Positions 46,301 to 56,900 of a DNA stretch of 64,000 nt are shown one piece after another. The stretch's first letter is position 1; each line of letters starts with the position of its first letter. Source of the stretch: Marisa cornuarietis (lineage: Eukaryota > Mollusca > Gastropoda > Architaenioglossa > Ampullariidae); contig SMMW01000576.1 of the NCBI GenBank assembly GCA_004794655.1, positions 2,989,501-3,053,500 on the forward strand, in the 5' to 3' direction. The translations under genes were made by a program, and so were the position numbers. The notes below the pieces were generated by a model, which had not been told where the DNA came from, searched no databases, and worked only from the letters and a program-made list of their open reading frames with translations.

Positions 46301-48878
46301 TATTTTCACATTACTGGCTTAAGTATATTACCCCAGATCTGAGCAAATAATACTGTACGGTTCATTAACTTTGCTCTTTGGTGATTGGCTAGGCGAAATG
46401 GTCATTCCATGTGTGCTTCTCTCCAAATTTATTATTTTTTTTACAATATCTTTTCAGTACTGAGGAGCCACCTGGAGCTCAGTTTTGTGTTTTATGGATA
46501 GTTCTGCTGTTCTTATTTTTGGGAGGAAAGTTATTTCAAAAAAAAGGGGGAGGGGGGAGGAGAGCTTTTCTTGTAGTAATAATAAATATGAGCTTGTCAC
46601 AGGAAAGCACACTCTGAAGTTATTGGTGTATTTGTGCATGGCAGAAACGACTTTACCAGCTTCCTGTAGGTGATCTGCAGTGTCGTGTACGTGGTGTCAA
46701 TCGCCAGGACACAAATTCCTTTGTGACTAGCTACTACCAGAAGGGCCCTGGCACAATCAGAGAAGCTTGTCTCAATGAGCTCCTATCAGTATGTAATACA
46801 TTCACATTAACAGCATTGCACCCTTAAATTTCTAATATATAGACACATAAAAGAATGCTTAAGGTGATGTGGAAAGGCTTCTGCCCCTGAACTAGAATAG
46901 CCCAAGAAAAGCTAGTTAGCTACGGCCAGGAAATAAATTGTTGGAAGCTGAAAAACTGAAAGAGAAATAAAACTTTTTTCCTCAAAGTTTTAAAACTGTT
47001 TCACACTGATAGACATCTTGAAACTTTTGTAAAAGCTTGCTAATAAAATTCAGTATGTTCTTTTTCTCAACTTTTACATCATGTGACAGGAAGTTCCCTA
47101 CTATTCTTTGACTGTATGCATCTTTGTGTGACCTACAGGTAGCTGAACAGTGAACAAGATTGTGAAATTTGAAAGACTCACTTTTATTTCAATTGTTCTT
47201 AAAAATCTGATTCCACAGAAAATGGCAGTTTTGTAAAAGTCTCCTGACCAGTGGGGTTTATCCATTTACTATGTAGATGTGCTTATTGTGCAAAGCATTT
47301 CACAGCAGCCTTTGACTACTATTTCAAGGCTACAAAAAGGAAAAAAAGTGGAAGGATTGGGAGTGCAAGTAGGATCTTATGTCTAACAAACAAGTGGGAA
47401 CTTGATCCCAGTGCTGTTCTTTTCTTGTCCCATTTTCTCAAATCCCATTTACATCTGACAAGTATGGTAACGTTGGTATTTTTGTTATCAGAAGATAAAT
47501 ATTCAACCCCAGTCAATTCCCAGATATTAAACTCTAAATATGGATGTGATTTCAGATGCGGATGAAGGAACCATGTTTTAACTGTCTACGCACAGAACTT
47601 CAACTTGGTTATAGTGTTTTTTGTCACCATATGACCACCAATGGCATTCTGGGATATAGTGTCTCAGTTGAAACTCAAGCAAACAAATTCAGGTATTTCT
47701 ACATCTTTTTAGATTGCCAGGTATTTTGAAAAGCCTTCACAACATCTTAAGCTGGCACAATAAAATATTCTTTGCAGTAATAGATTGGATATTTTATTGA
47801 TTTGTGAATGGATATTGCTCGATCTTTACACTTGCCTTGGTGTGCAGCATGTCCCAGATCGAGAGGCACATTTCCAAGTTTTTGAATGATTTTCAAAAAA
47901 AGTTAAACAAGATGACTAAAGCTCAGTACAAAGACCTGGTAAGTTTTCTGCTTAGTCAAATCCAACCAGCAAGTAAGTTACATGAAAAATATTTCATGCC
48001 TAATATCTTTGCATAATCCTAGATAGGATCAAACCTATTTTAAAGCACTTAAAATGCTGGATGTTTATTGGTAAAAAAAAAAATAAAAGGAAGAAATGAG
48101 TTCCACCAGACTGCTGTTGTAATGTTTTCTTTAGGTGGAGTCAGTGATCTCCCTGAAGCAGGTGGAAGACACCCAACTGGGAGATGAAGCCAATCGCTAC
48201 TGGCAAGAGATTCTCGATCGTTCTTACATCTTTGATCGTCCCGATCGTGAGGTATGCAGTACAGTTTTTATTTTGATATAAATCCCAATCACTTAAAATT
48301 TCTGGACAAAAACGCTAGAGCTAAATGCCATCAGTCATAAAAAAAGAAAAGCCAACAATCCTTCTCCATTTGCATTATGTGCATGAGCCACAGGCACCAA
48401 TCACACACACAGTTATTCATACGCATTTTTAAAATCTCTCAGATTGACACACTAAAGACCATCCCCCTGTCCGAACTGAAGATGTGGTATCAGAAGTACC
48501 TGGGCTGTTCTCGCCGTCATGTCAGTTTTCAGGTAAGTATTTATGCTCTCTATTAATTTTAGTGGTCGTAGGGGAATAATAGTTGTAATATCACTGTTTG
48601 TGAAAGATATATTTCAAGAGATTAGTATTTTGAGAATAGAAACATCCAACATAAAACTTTACATGGAAAAAAAGGTTGAAAAATTAAATGTATGTGGGCA
48701 GGTACAAGGTGCTGTAGAAATGCCCATGGAAGCATCCTCCTCAAAACCACACGAACTTGGTACCCCGGAAGATGAAAACTTTCTGACACTGTTAGTGGAG
48801 GGTGAAGACTTCATCAGTAATGTGAAGGAATTTAGAAAAGGACTCTCTCTATATCCTCATTCCCTCATCACTTCCTGA
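18540..48878 (+). CDS. NRDC: Nardilysin (NRD convertase, M16 metallopeptidase), 32 coding exons, N-terminus not located
   Basis: Zinc endopeptidase of the insulinase family (M16) that cleaves at dibasic sites and promotes ectodomain shedding (family knowledge). Exons: 18540-18632, 19120-19354, 24264-24345, 24680-24780, 25020-25146, 25450-25545, 25890-26012, 28465-28522, 29526-29559, 29781-29820, 30118-30187, 30820-30897, 31158-31278, 31458-31571, 31951-32055, 32336-32465, 33119-33151, 33476-33526, 33774-33814, 34220-34295, 43104-43155, 43372-43455, 43753-43819, 44559-44686, 45480-45639, 46211-46285, 46645-46788, 47556-47692, 47848-47938, 48135-48251, 48443-48532, 48702-48878. Phases agree throughout: 3130 nt, no stops. 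From the first in-frame ATG (18568) this is 1033 aa, against about 1150 in human, so roughly 75-100 N-terminal residues may be missing. HFMEH and a distal Glu fit an active enzyme. A candidate poly(A) signal is at 49329. Confidence 0.96.
19355..24263 (+). other. NRDC intron 2 (4.9 kb)
   Basis: It lies between the acidic-insert exon and the catalytic exon, and both flanks are phase 0. It contains a dispersed LINE/SINE tail at about 23860-23970 and a SINE 3' domain at about 24160-24230. A 70-nt AG/GT-bounded open segment at 21551-21620 was examined as a possible exon, but its phase does not fit. No other coding exon was recognised. Confidence 0.6.
24158..24230 (+). repeat. SINE 3' domain (Meta-like tail)
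   Basis: CTCGCCGTGATATAGCCTTAG followed by a GTGTTAAACAC motif resembles the conserved 3' domain of widespread mollusc SINEs. The same motif occurs inverted at 63249-63430. Only the 3' part is recognisable here, just upstream of the exon 3 acceptor. Confidence 0.6.
24264..26012 (+). CDS. NRDC: NRDC exons 3-7: catalytic M16 domain
   Basis: Exon 3 encodes LCIGTGSFADP and PGLAHFMEH. The inverted zinc motif HxxEH is H123-F-M-E126-H127, counting from the ATG at 18568. Exon 4 follows with MVFMGSKKY and GGETNAWTDTER. Exon 5 ends VDREIMAVDN, and the codon split between exons 5 and 6 gives Glu204, the third zinc ligand. The 81-residue gap from first His to this Glu equals the H108-E189 spacing of human insulin-degrading enzyme. 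Exons 6-7 carry HPMG-like NPGNPMGRFLCG and LREFYKQAYSAHYMTLAIQ. All catalytic residues are present. Confidence 0.96.
26640..27740. mobile_element. GC-rich repetitive island, possible solo LTR or non-autonomous element
   Basis: An island of distinctly higher GC in an AT-rich NRDC intron (26013-28464). It contains an imperfect 20-bp inverted repeat (TTGCATCACACCATGACGC at 26841-26859, and GGCATCATGGTGTGATGTAA at about 26914-26933) and ends with an 85-bp tandem repeat. No conserved protein was recognised; short ORFs here are frame images of the repeats. The composition and complexity suggest an inserted LTR-like or DNA element, but no termini or target duplication were found. Confidence 0.45.
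27526..27722. repeat. 85-bp tandem repeat, 2.3 copies
   Basis: Units start at 27526, 27611 and 27696 (partial) with TATTGGATAC(C/T)GGGT. Internal landmarks GTTCGCCTGTGTTGGATTAT and GAACATCTGTCTACTCACTC recur 85 bp apart. Copies 1 and 2 differ at only a few positions. Confidence 0.93.
28465..34295 (+). CDS. NRDC: NRDC exons 8-20: middle M16 domains
   Basis: Thirteen small exons (33-130 nt) encode the rest of the first half and the start of the second half of the protein. Diagnostic stretches are DIAWALPPMQKHFK (exon 11), HEGPGSVLSYLRKR (exon 12), SWALSLHGGNAGTGYDSN (exon 13), QIEDIKYRFKDE (exon 14) joined to TDPVDNVEQVSENMQLFP (exon 15), and CMWYKKDSKYNLPK (exon 20). Each aligns in order with mammalian nardilysin, such as WALPPQQQHYR, GKGSILSYLRKK and TDPVEYVENMCENMQL. 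Exon 20 ends in phase 1 and precedes the 8.8-kb intron holding the DIRS element. Confidence 0.95.
29618..29655. repeat. ATT-rich microsatellite
   Basis: Interrupted ATT repeats in the NRDC intron between exons 9 and 10. Confidence 0.8.
34380..35811. other. NRDC intron 20, part upstream of the DIRS element
   Basis: The segment GTGGAATGTCCTGCCATCCA at 34412 resembles the LWNxLPS region of jockey/CR1 LINE C-termini, so a faint LINE 3' fragment may occupy about 34390-34740. The remainder shows no recognised exon. Phase continuity between exons 20 and 21 argues against a coding exon being hidden here. Confidence 0.4.
36000..41160. other. Interior of DIRS element 1, unassigned GC-rich sequence
   Basis: Several ORFs of 60-149 codons exist (the longest at 40574-41023 and 37693-38082, plus strand), but none shows a domain I recognise. 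They may be decayed gag or RT regions. Sequence at about 38030-38170 resembles 39780-39930 (shared CCAGGCCA(C/T)GAGT and TATGTGGTC/CATGTGGTC blocks preceded by C runs), suggesting two diverged copies of one region flanking an insert. A perfect 14-nt inverted repeat (TTACACTAAATTGC at 38285-38298, GCAATTTAGTGTAA at 38364-38377) lies in between. Confidence 0.4.
41165..41403. mobile_element. piggyBac-type MITE copy D (239 bp, TTAA TSD), nested in DIRS element 1
   Basis: TTAA (41161-41164), CCCTCTTGGTTC ... GAACCAAGAGGG, TTAA (41404-41407): perfect 12-bp TIRs and a perfect TTAA duplication. It includes the palindrome GCCACGATCGTGGC near the right end and is otherwise the inverse of copy C at 16815-17052. 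Being inside the DIRS element, it inserted after it. It has no ORF of its own. Confidence 0.92.
42000..42200 (+). pseudogene. Decayed DIRS tyrosine recombinase C-terminus (element 1)
   Basis: Across frames the plus strand reads AVATSPAF, then VIWTIGWCYC, then FYLRIL. Element 2 gives FVATSLAFLE, DIIQAIGWRSDPTLARFYLRDL in two parts, so the alignment is clear. The segment contains stop codons and a frameshift. The catalytic Tyr position is retained in FYLR, but the protein could not be made. Confidence 0.65.
42383..42460. repeat. DIRS internal complementary region
   Basis: It joins the complement of the element's left extremity (TCTGGTACAGTACGAAGAAG) to the complement of its right extremity (CATTTTTGGTGGTAAAA, which matches TTTTACCACCAAAAATG at about 42678-42694 exactly when inverted). 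In DIRS elements this region templates completion of the circular intermediate (family knowledge). Confidence 0.75.
43104..45639 (+). CDS. NRDC: NRDC exons 21-25: third M16 domain
   Basis: Exon 21 resumes in phase after the 8.8-kb intron with FIMLHLMSPVVSSSA (human IRFHLISPLIQKSA). Exon 22 gives LCDLYLYIVQQNLLE, exon 23 GVGIHTEGFSHKLP and exon 24 CIIEHLTEFK and QLKKSYYNEMIKP. Exon 25 gives YIEGLVIGNFTAE (human FVEGLVQGNVTS). The exon 24 acceptor was placed at 44556-44558 because the previous exon ends in phase 0 and the protein then aligns without a gap; an upstream AG at 44535 would break phase. Confidence 0.94.
44134..44345 (+). repeat. tRNA-derived SINE
   Basis: TGGCACAATGGTTAGCACCT resembles a tRNA A-box region. 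It is followed by CTCTTGTCTCAGGCATGCTG and CATGTGGCATCTGTTTACAG, which recur inverted in the SINE copies at 63062-63228 and 63249-63430. It lies in the NRDC intron between exons 23 and 24. Confidence 0.75.
46211..48878 (+). CDS. NRDC: NRDC exons 26-32: C-terminal M16 domain and stop
   Basis: Exon 27 encodes SFVTSYYQKGPGTIREACLN. Exon 28 encodes EPCFNCLRTELQLGYSV and TTNGILGYSVSV, the family signature EPCFDFLRTKQTLGYHV. Exon 30 carries SVISLKQVEDTQLGDEANRY and exon 31 SELKMWYQKYLG. Exon 32 begins at a weak acceptor (ATGTATGTGGGCAG) and ends ...LSLYPHSLITS with TGA at 48876-48878, aligning with human LNLLPYHKIVK. The C-terminal linker in exon 32 is poorly conserved, as in the family. Confidence 0.94.
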
Positions 48879-49564
48879 CCTCTGCTATGGTAACTGTCCC
48901 CTCTTGCTGCTTCAGCTTAAAAGCTCAGGGAAATTTTCATGGAAGATCTTATGCAGTCTTAACCAGCCAAGGTGTGGTGATCTTGGTGAAGTACAATGAA
49001 GCAGACAACTCCCTAGAAAAGAATGGAGACAATGAAAAAGTTTTATTAATGAAGGAATTGCTCAGGGAATGATTGCAGTAATTGACAGAAACACACACAC
49101 AACCTTCTGCATGGGTGCTTGTACAAGTGTGTATGGGGTACCATGACCGTCTGAAAGATTTCACAATGCAGCTGTGTCAGTGGTACCATTTCTGAATGAC
49201 TGGCCATCATTTTTTTAAACTTTTTTTTTGGCACAAATATGGGTGGGTGGAAATGGGATGGAATAACATTTCTCACCATTCAACTGTATACAGACTGTCT
49301 ATATTTTTAAAAAGATACTTGTAGAGGAAATAAAAGTAACTTATGAAAAACTCTCTTCTCTTTTTTACATTTAGTGATTGAATGAAAACTAATACCTTAG
49401 TACAAGAACCTGAATCACTGCACTGTACCAAGCTTTGCAAGAATAGCCTTTGTAGGAAAAGTAAAGCAAGTCTACAACTTGTCGACTTTCAAAGGATGAA
49501 GCTTGCTATCTGTTGTTAAAAAATCACAAAACAGCAGCATTTGGGACTGACTCACCTGTGCACC
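48879..49564. other. Convergent 3' intergenic interval NRDC / RCL1
   Basis: 686 bp separate the NRDC stop (plus) and the RCL1 stop (minus). A plus-strand AATAAA at 49329-49334 is the best NRDC poly(A) signal. The nearest minus-strand AATAAA is TTTATT at 49042-49047, which lies inside the predicted NRDC 3' UTR. If used, the two mRNAs would overlap antisense over a few hundred bases. Both assignments are inference from motif position. Confidence 0.55.
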
Positions 49565-52500
49565 TCATGCAACTCGTTTGCTTATGTTTGAATACCCAAC
49601 ACCCACACAAGTGAGAATCAGCTTCTCCCCGCCTGTCTTCAGTTGCTGACCATTTGGTCCCATCTGCTCTCCCTTGTCTGGTTCTACTTTGAACATCACC
49701 TGTAAGAACTGACGAATGTGACGCAGAAACTGGATCCTGCAAAGTTTATGTAAATATGGCTCATTTCTAAATGCCAAAAGTGATTCCAAAAATTATGATC
49801 CCAAAAATACTTCCAAAAAATCCTTTTATTGTAACTGTTTAGGGAATGGGTCAGTATCAAAATAAAAACGAACAAGAAAGTACAAAGCCAAACAGAAAGA
49901 TGCATAGTAAAGTCTACAAATAACTTGGCAAAAAAAAAAAAAAAAAAAAAACAGAACTGAAGGAATGAGCATAACTTCTTACCAAATCAAGCTAATCCTA
50001 AGGCTGCAGCCAGAAAGTAAGATTTCTTCTTTGTACTGTACCAGATCACATTGTTAGCTATCTGAGTTCCAGTGCCACCCCAAACTGACTAGAAATAACT
50101 AATGAACAGGGAGAACACAAAATCAACCAATGCATTCCTCCCCCATCCCCTTCCAACTTGGTTAACGAGTTCACCTCTTCAGTTTTTTGAACACATAGCT
50201 TGTGTTTTTGCCACCTTGTTTGCTATGTGGTGGTTTTGCCTTATGTTGCTTGCACTGCAACAAGCCTATATCAACTCTCTTGATTGCTGCCACTACTGCT
50301 TGCCACGCTTTTTGCACTTGCCATGCAGTTTGGTGCTACTAGTCCAAGGACAGTTTGGGGGTGCAGGTGGTAAGGGACGAACCTGTCAAGAAAGGAGGCT
50401 AAAACAGGTACCTATTCCTATGATAAGGTTAAAGCTGGCAAGCTAAAATAGGTTGTTACAGTGCTACAGCTTGACAAGAGACTGGGTGTGTTTGTGCAAT
50501 AGCTCACATTTTTCAACACTTTAAGTGTTCATCTGGTTAACCGTCTTCACTTGTGATCATCAGTTTCCTGTTGCTTTGCACAAGGCTAGTATTCCCCTGC
50601 CCACCCCCTTGGGCTGGTTTGATGTGCTGGCACCTTTGGTGTCAAAGACATGCACAGCACATGTCGGTGGCTTAAGACTTGGTTGCATCGTTTCAACCAA
50701 ACAATATATCAGCATACCTTCTCAACAACAGATGTCTGCCAATAAGCACATAAGTGTTTGTTTTCCTTTGCTGCCTGCAAACCTTCAGAGCTCTTTTCTG
50801 ATGTATGTGTGTGCATGCTTGTGTATGAAGAGAGCAGTGCCTACATGCCTAGCAGAACTTTGTGTAAGGATAAAACACAAACACTGAGAGACAACAGGCC
50901 AGGCAGTTTTACCCCAAGCTCCAGACTAATAATTTCCTAAATGTGATGCTTACCACTTGCCCCTTTGTGCTTTCCCAGTATCAGTTCCAGCTGAGGGATT
51001 ACAAGAACATTTGCAGCTTTCCCCGCTTACGTGTGAATAGCTGGAGCCGGAAACACTCCAATTCTTATTTGTCTAAACCATAAACTGTAGATGAGCTCCC
51101 TGATGGTTCAAATGACAAAAATGCCTAGGCCCTGACTGGCCTTCGCAATTTTTTTTCTAGTCAACTACTTAGCGAGACTATTTTTAATTGTGTAATGGCT
51201 GCATCTGTAGTGGCCGATTTTCTGCCCTTGGGGATGGTTTGCATACGTCCTATCCAGTCTTTCGGCGCACTGGTGACTTGCTTCTGGCTTGAATGACCTA
51301 GTTCCCATACCAGCAGCTGCCTTGCAACACCTGCAGACTGCAGGCAAAAACAAATGGCTTATGAACAGCATTTCTTTAAAGGAACTGGCACTGGAGTTTT
51401 TGAAGAGCATGAGCACCAGTCTGGCAGGTGTTCTCACCTTCCTGACTTTTGGGTGCAGCAGGGCCTGTGGTCCTTAGGGAAGCAGCCCCAAACTCGTCAA
51501 CCTGGTAGTGTGAATGATGCTTCAGTTCATGGCAGAGCTCCATAAAGTGCAAGCGTGTGATGGTTTTGTCTTCCAGCTTCATTGTGGTGACTTTCAGCTG
51601 GGCAGATCTGTCCAAGATTTATCTGCCAGTGTGACAATTCCTCTGGTGGTGCTACAAGCACACCCTCACACTGCAGGTACATTACATTCCCGGAAGGTTC
51701 AACATCTTTGTGGATATTGAGCAGGAAGGGGCAACAGTTTTTCTGATCATGTGTCAAGTTCCTTTGACCTCTGACAGACCTTTTTGCAGCTTGCTAGAAG
51801 AAGCTTCTAACTGGTTCCAGACCCATCTGCATGGGCATTAGGAGAGATTCAATTTCAACCCAGTCCTTCTCTCTCCTAAAGGTTAAGGGAGTCAACATTT
51901 GTCTCTTTCTGGTCCTCCTCCTCAACTCGAGTTGGTCTTGGAGCTCCAAGCTAGCAGCCCTGTCCCCTGCGGTACCCTTAAAGCATGCTCCCATGCCTAC
52001 CAAGCTACTGAAACAACCATGCAGCCAGATATTTCTTCTGGCTCCAAAGTGACTGAACCATATACTGGATGTTATCAGGTGTGCAGCTGCCAGTCAAAGG
52101 TTCTCAGATGAAGCAGTGACACACTTCACTGAAGGACCTACACCTTTAGAGGTGTATGAGGGAAAGTGGAGGGTATTCAAGAACTGGAGAGCTATACAGA
52201 GCCTGGAGATCTCCTTGTGTCTCCAAATGGGGTGGACGTCTCTACTGTGGAACATGAAAGCCTTGGTGCCCATCACAATAAAAAGCTATACAACTGTGCC
52301 CTCTGATACCTCTGCCATTTAGGGATGTGGGATCCAACAGAAATTTCTCTACCTCCTAACCAATTTGTCCCGACCTGTATGTCACTGTTTCCATCTTAGC
52401 TTCTTTGGTGGGTTTGTACCTTCTATCCTGCCTTTGCTTGCACCTCCTTTAAGCATCTTTCCTGCCTTTTGGTTGCAGTCACCTGGGCAGCTTTTTTTCA

Positions 52501-53937
52501 AACCTGACCTATCTACAGTTTTGGATTGCTAGCTTGGTCTGCCCCCTTACCAAACAAAGTGGTTTTTTTTTTGGTCAAGAACAGATTTCCTTCATTGGGT
52601 CCTCAGGAAATCATTATTCTTCACTCACTTCCTAGGAAGGCATCCCATGATCCAGACAGGCTTCATGATCTAGTGTGAGCCTTATTCATTGGCTTCTTGT
52701 GGGAGGGACCGATCCCACCTGTTTCTTCCTTTGAGAAAAGAGCAGGTTGAGGTGATGCAGATGATTTCTGCCTGGATCAAGGTGGCAATTAGGGGAGCAT
52801 ACACTGACCTATCTCCATGTGTGGAATCTCTGGCCCAGTCCAGACCATGTAAGGTTCAATTTGTAGCCACTAGCCTAGCCTTTCTAGAAACGTAGCCCTG
52901 AAAGATATCATTCAGGCAATAGGCTGGCGGTCTGACCCTACATTAGCTAGATTTTACTTGAGGGATCTTGCAAGCTCAGTCTGATTCTCTAGACACAAGC
53001 CAGTAATGTGACAACAGATCCCCAAAATGACTTATCTAGCCTACTTCATGTCAGCTTCAGAGCAGCTCAGCTGGAATTGAGGTGTATCTTAAAAATTGTT
53101 CTGCTACGCTATTTCCTTCTGAGCAATCATTTCTTTCAGCTGTTACCATACAGTCATGTCAATGGTGAATTGGTTCATTTTGCGTTTCCCTGTTCCTTAA
53201 TCATTTCTGGCCAATCCAGAGTGGAACTGAGGTAGCTAATAGGATGATCTGCATATAGTCATGTAATGTGGTAAGTTTCTTGTGACTCATTATTACTGAT
53301 GCTTGTTGCTGAATAATTGATGTGATTTTCAAAAACCTACATATTAATAGTCCCAACTATAAGTGTGCTCTACCTTGTGTGGCCATGTGTGTGCGTGCAT
53401 GCATGTTTGCATGTGCAAAGCATTTTTAGCCTGATTTGAGGGATATAGTGCTATATAAATATTCACTGCTACTGTAACCAACAGAAAACCACTAATATCA
53501 ATTTGGAAAATCCATAAAGCATCTCAGGTGAAAGTAGATAAAAAGACCTACAATGCGGAGTTTAGATCTAGGTGAAAATAGCTCACGACATGATTTTTGC
53601 CAAATAAAAGTCAATATTTTCTCTTGGCATGGCTGATCGCTCTGTGTTTACACAAATATATATGCAATAAATATATTCTTTATAAAATTTTGTTTATGGC
53701 CTATGCTCCCAGTTAAAAGTAACCTACATGGAGGAATCTAACAACAGGTCCTTACACTGATTATGCTTTATGATTATCTCAGCTAGTGTGTTAGGTATAC
53801 CGAAATTTCAGGACCAAACACCAAACTACTTACGTATATGGAGAAAGGGGGCCAGTCTGTACTTTTGAAACGTCTTGCTGTCCTAGTACCATACACAGTA
53901 CTGCCAGACTCTGTGATGATGAATCCACACACCCTCC
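49565..53937 (-). CDS. RCL1: RCL1 C-terminal exons (two)
   Basis: 53834-53937 encodes GGCVDSSSQSLAVLCMVLG then QQDVSKVQTGPLSPYT. 49565-49736 encodes QFLRHIRQFLQVMFKVEP and LILTCVGVGYSNISKRVA followed by the stop. Where true RNA cyclases have the His nucleophile in a CHxxTN-type motif, this protein reads PYTIQF, as expected for the non-catalytic RCL1 branch (family knowledge plus alignment by eye). The 4.1-kb intron between them contains DIRS element 2. Confidence 0.94.
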
Positions 53938-56900
53938 CTGGGACACACCAAGACAGAAGAAAAACCTACTGTCAGTAGAAGGTACCAGCGGCACAAAATA
54001 AATTTAAGAAAACTATTCAGAGTTTTGATCATAAATAAGCTGGAGATAGCACACTGCCAACAGTGTTTTTATAATAAATAAAGAATTTGTAAAAAAAAAT
54101 GTACTTTGTGCGCTACCTGCTCACATTCAAGATGGCAGACCAATCAATCTCAGAGGTAATTCTAGGATTTCAAAAAGAGGGGCCCGGGGGCCCTTCAAAT
54201 GAAACAAGGGGTCCCTCGAAACAAACACATTTTCACTGCTTTTCCTGATAAATATTTGATATACAACAAAATACTTTATTAATCACAAGAAATTTTATTA
54301 ATCACAAGAAACTGAAGATTAATCACATAGATATCTTTTTCTTTTATATCGATAAATTATCTTTCATCATCATTAGTGTGATCATAGAATCCTAAATTTG
54401 CAAACCAATTAGTCTTTGTGTCCATCTTATTGGGCTATGAGCTAAAGTTTAGACACTTTTCATATGTCTCATTAGTGCAGGGGTTTAAATGTTTCTCCTC
54501 AAGGCAATTTCTACGAGAAGACTTTATTAGGTTTTGATGGCCAAAGCCCTCTGTGGTATAGCATAAGGAGGCACAGCTTTCCAATAACCAGCAAATTGGG
54601 AAATGAATCCCTGTAAAAAATCAAATAACAGTTTAAACAGCTTGTGGAATCTCTCCGATATGCATTCTGCGTTAGTTTCTTTGACCACAATCCATTCCTC
54701 TAAACATGCTGGTTTGTCAAGCAAGGTTTTACCGAATTTGCTGCCCACTTGTGCTGGTTTTCCAAAGAAATCTGTTAAGATATTTAATTCTTTGTCTCCA
54801 TAGGGTGTTCTGTCTTCTGCAGACAGGAAAAAGATGGGGCGCATGGAAAGAACTCAAAATCCAGAGGCAACATCACCTGCATCTTTTGGGAACCTGTCAT
54901 TAATGTTCTTGCACAGATTGTCGCAAAAGCAACCCTGATAGCTTCTATGTCTTGTGATGTTGTATCAAGTTCGCAACACATTGTTTTTAAGTGTTATATA
55001 ATACCGCCGGCATAAGTTCCGAAAAGGTCATGAGGACAGAAATAAATTAGAACTGAAAATAGTTTACCTGGCTGAAATCTTTCTGAAGAATTTAAGCCTC
55101 CAAAGAGTGTCTGTGGTCGGAAGTCTGAATGTCTCTGCAGCGTCCTCGTTCGGTACTTAACACACCCATATCTGTATGTTGTAAACGCGTTATTCTGATT
55201 GTTTTAGGCAACTTTACATCCCATGCCTTCCTCCTTGTTCATTAGCCAAGGCCATTTCTTCAGCCATTCACACTGACAGGTTCTCTGGATGCGTGGTTTT
55301 TTACGTGCGGTCTCTGTCTCAATTTGTCTATTTCGTTGTCTACATTTTCAGTTCCAACAATGTGTGCGGCACATTCTGACGAGTTTCTGTTTTTTCTGTC
55401 CTTTCCGGGGAATCTTCTGCTCTTCTGGTTGTGAATGAAAAGTCAAACAGAGTTGACAGTCGCGTTCACTTCGTTTTCAACTCGCTTGCTTCCAATACCC
55501 TTTGATCTCTCCCGTCCCAAATGTTTTCGCTGTGGGCACGTCAACAATTTAATTCCTGGTGCAAAATTTGGAGCAGGTGGCATCAGACAGACGACAACTG
55601 GTCAGTTTGAAAACTATCCAGCCATTAGCATCGAATCTAGTGGGTCGATTTCAAACCAGCGCGAAGAATGACAACAATTATTTTTGAAGTGCCGCATCGC
55701 GTGTTCAAAAGCGCGCCAGCCACGGGATTCTTGCGGGCGCATGGTCGCGCAGACTTTTCAGACTATGCGCCCATCAGCAAAATTTTGCGGGAATCCCGCA
55801 AGGCCGCAGCCTAGAATTACCTCTGAATCTTGTACTAGAGGAATCATTCTGGATCACATTTTACAGTGTACCTAATTTTCTTCATTCCTAACAACTCATA
55901 ACAATCTGCTTTGTGCCCATTGTGGTGCAATGTCTGCTGGAATAGATGATCCTAGTGATGTACCAAAAAGAATCAGGCCACATCTAAATAAGTTTTACAA
56001 AATGGCACTTTAGATACCTCTTTTACAATGCTACTGTAAATTTTAATATACAAATTCTTCATATTTTCTACCACTAGTAAAACTATACGTTTCCTCTTAT
56101 ATAAATACAATCTAATATTTACAGTCGGACCTCGCTAAGTCGAACTCAAAGGGACCCGAAAAAAATTCGACTTACGGAGTTTTCGAGTTAGGGAAAATGG
56201 CGTAATAGGCGCAGGTTAATCATAGACAATGTTTATAACCGCTTATCATACAGTATTTTCGTTTTATACGGATGCGTGTATTGTATTACAGTACTGTACT
56301 ATCGAACAGTACAATCAATCAGCTTACATTTAGAGAAAAAAGTCTGTTAACTTCGTTTGGCGTCGGTGTGCCGACGCATCTCGCTCCAAAATCTCCTCAA
56401 TCTCGTCAATGGAACGGAACACATTTTCCTCGAGATTCGGCGTAGATTCCAAGAATCTGGGCAGTGTCTCAATAGCATGCCTCGCTTCTTTTCGACTGGG
56501 GGCAGGATGTGTATCACCATCTTTGTCGTCCCGATAAGAGACTGACAAAGTGTAGAAAACGTATTTTTCACAGTAAGTTTGCGTGTGAACCACCAATGGT
56601 CCACTGGTCAAGTTACCAACCCCACCGCCTGAAAGGATGGTCAAGGCTTGTGGCCATAAATCTTGACCAGTGATGCGTGGCCAGCCGACTTGAAGTGGCC
56701 GTGGGAAAAAGTCTAGTGTCAGCCAGTTACCTTGACTCGGTCAACTTCAAAGGGGGGACTGGTGTGAGTCAGTTAGTTGTCCACTGCGTAACAGAGCACA
56801 CAACGAACCTTTTACACAAAGATGAAAGGACAATGGGATAAAAGTGTCTTTCTTGAGACAGTTTGGAACATAGTTTGGAACAGTTTGAGACATGGTTGCG

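Noticed and set aside
47251..47565. 104-codon plus-strand ORF between NRDC exons 27 and 28
   Set aside because: Intronic; exons 27 and 28 join in phase and match nardilysin without it.
51165..51615. Minus-strand ORFs of 79-90 codons within DIRS element 2
   Set aside because: Opposite to the recombinase strand, no domain recognised; likely chance ORFs in decayed element sequence.
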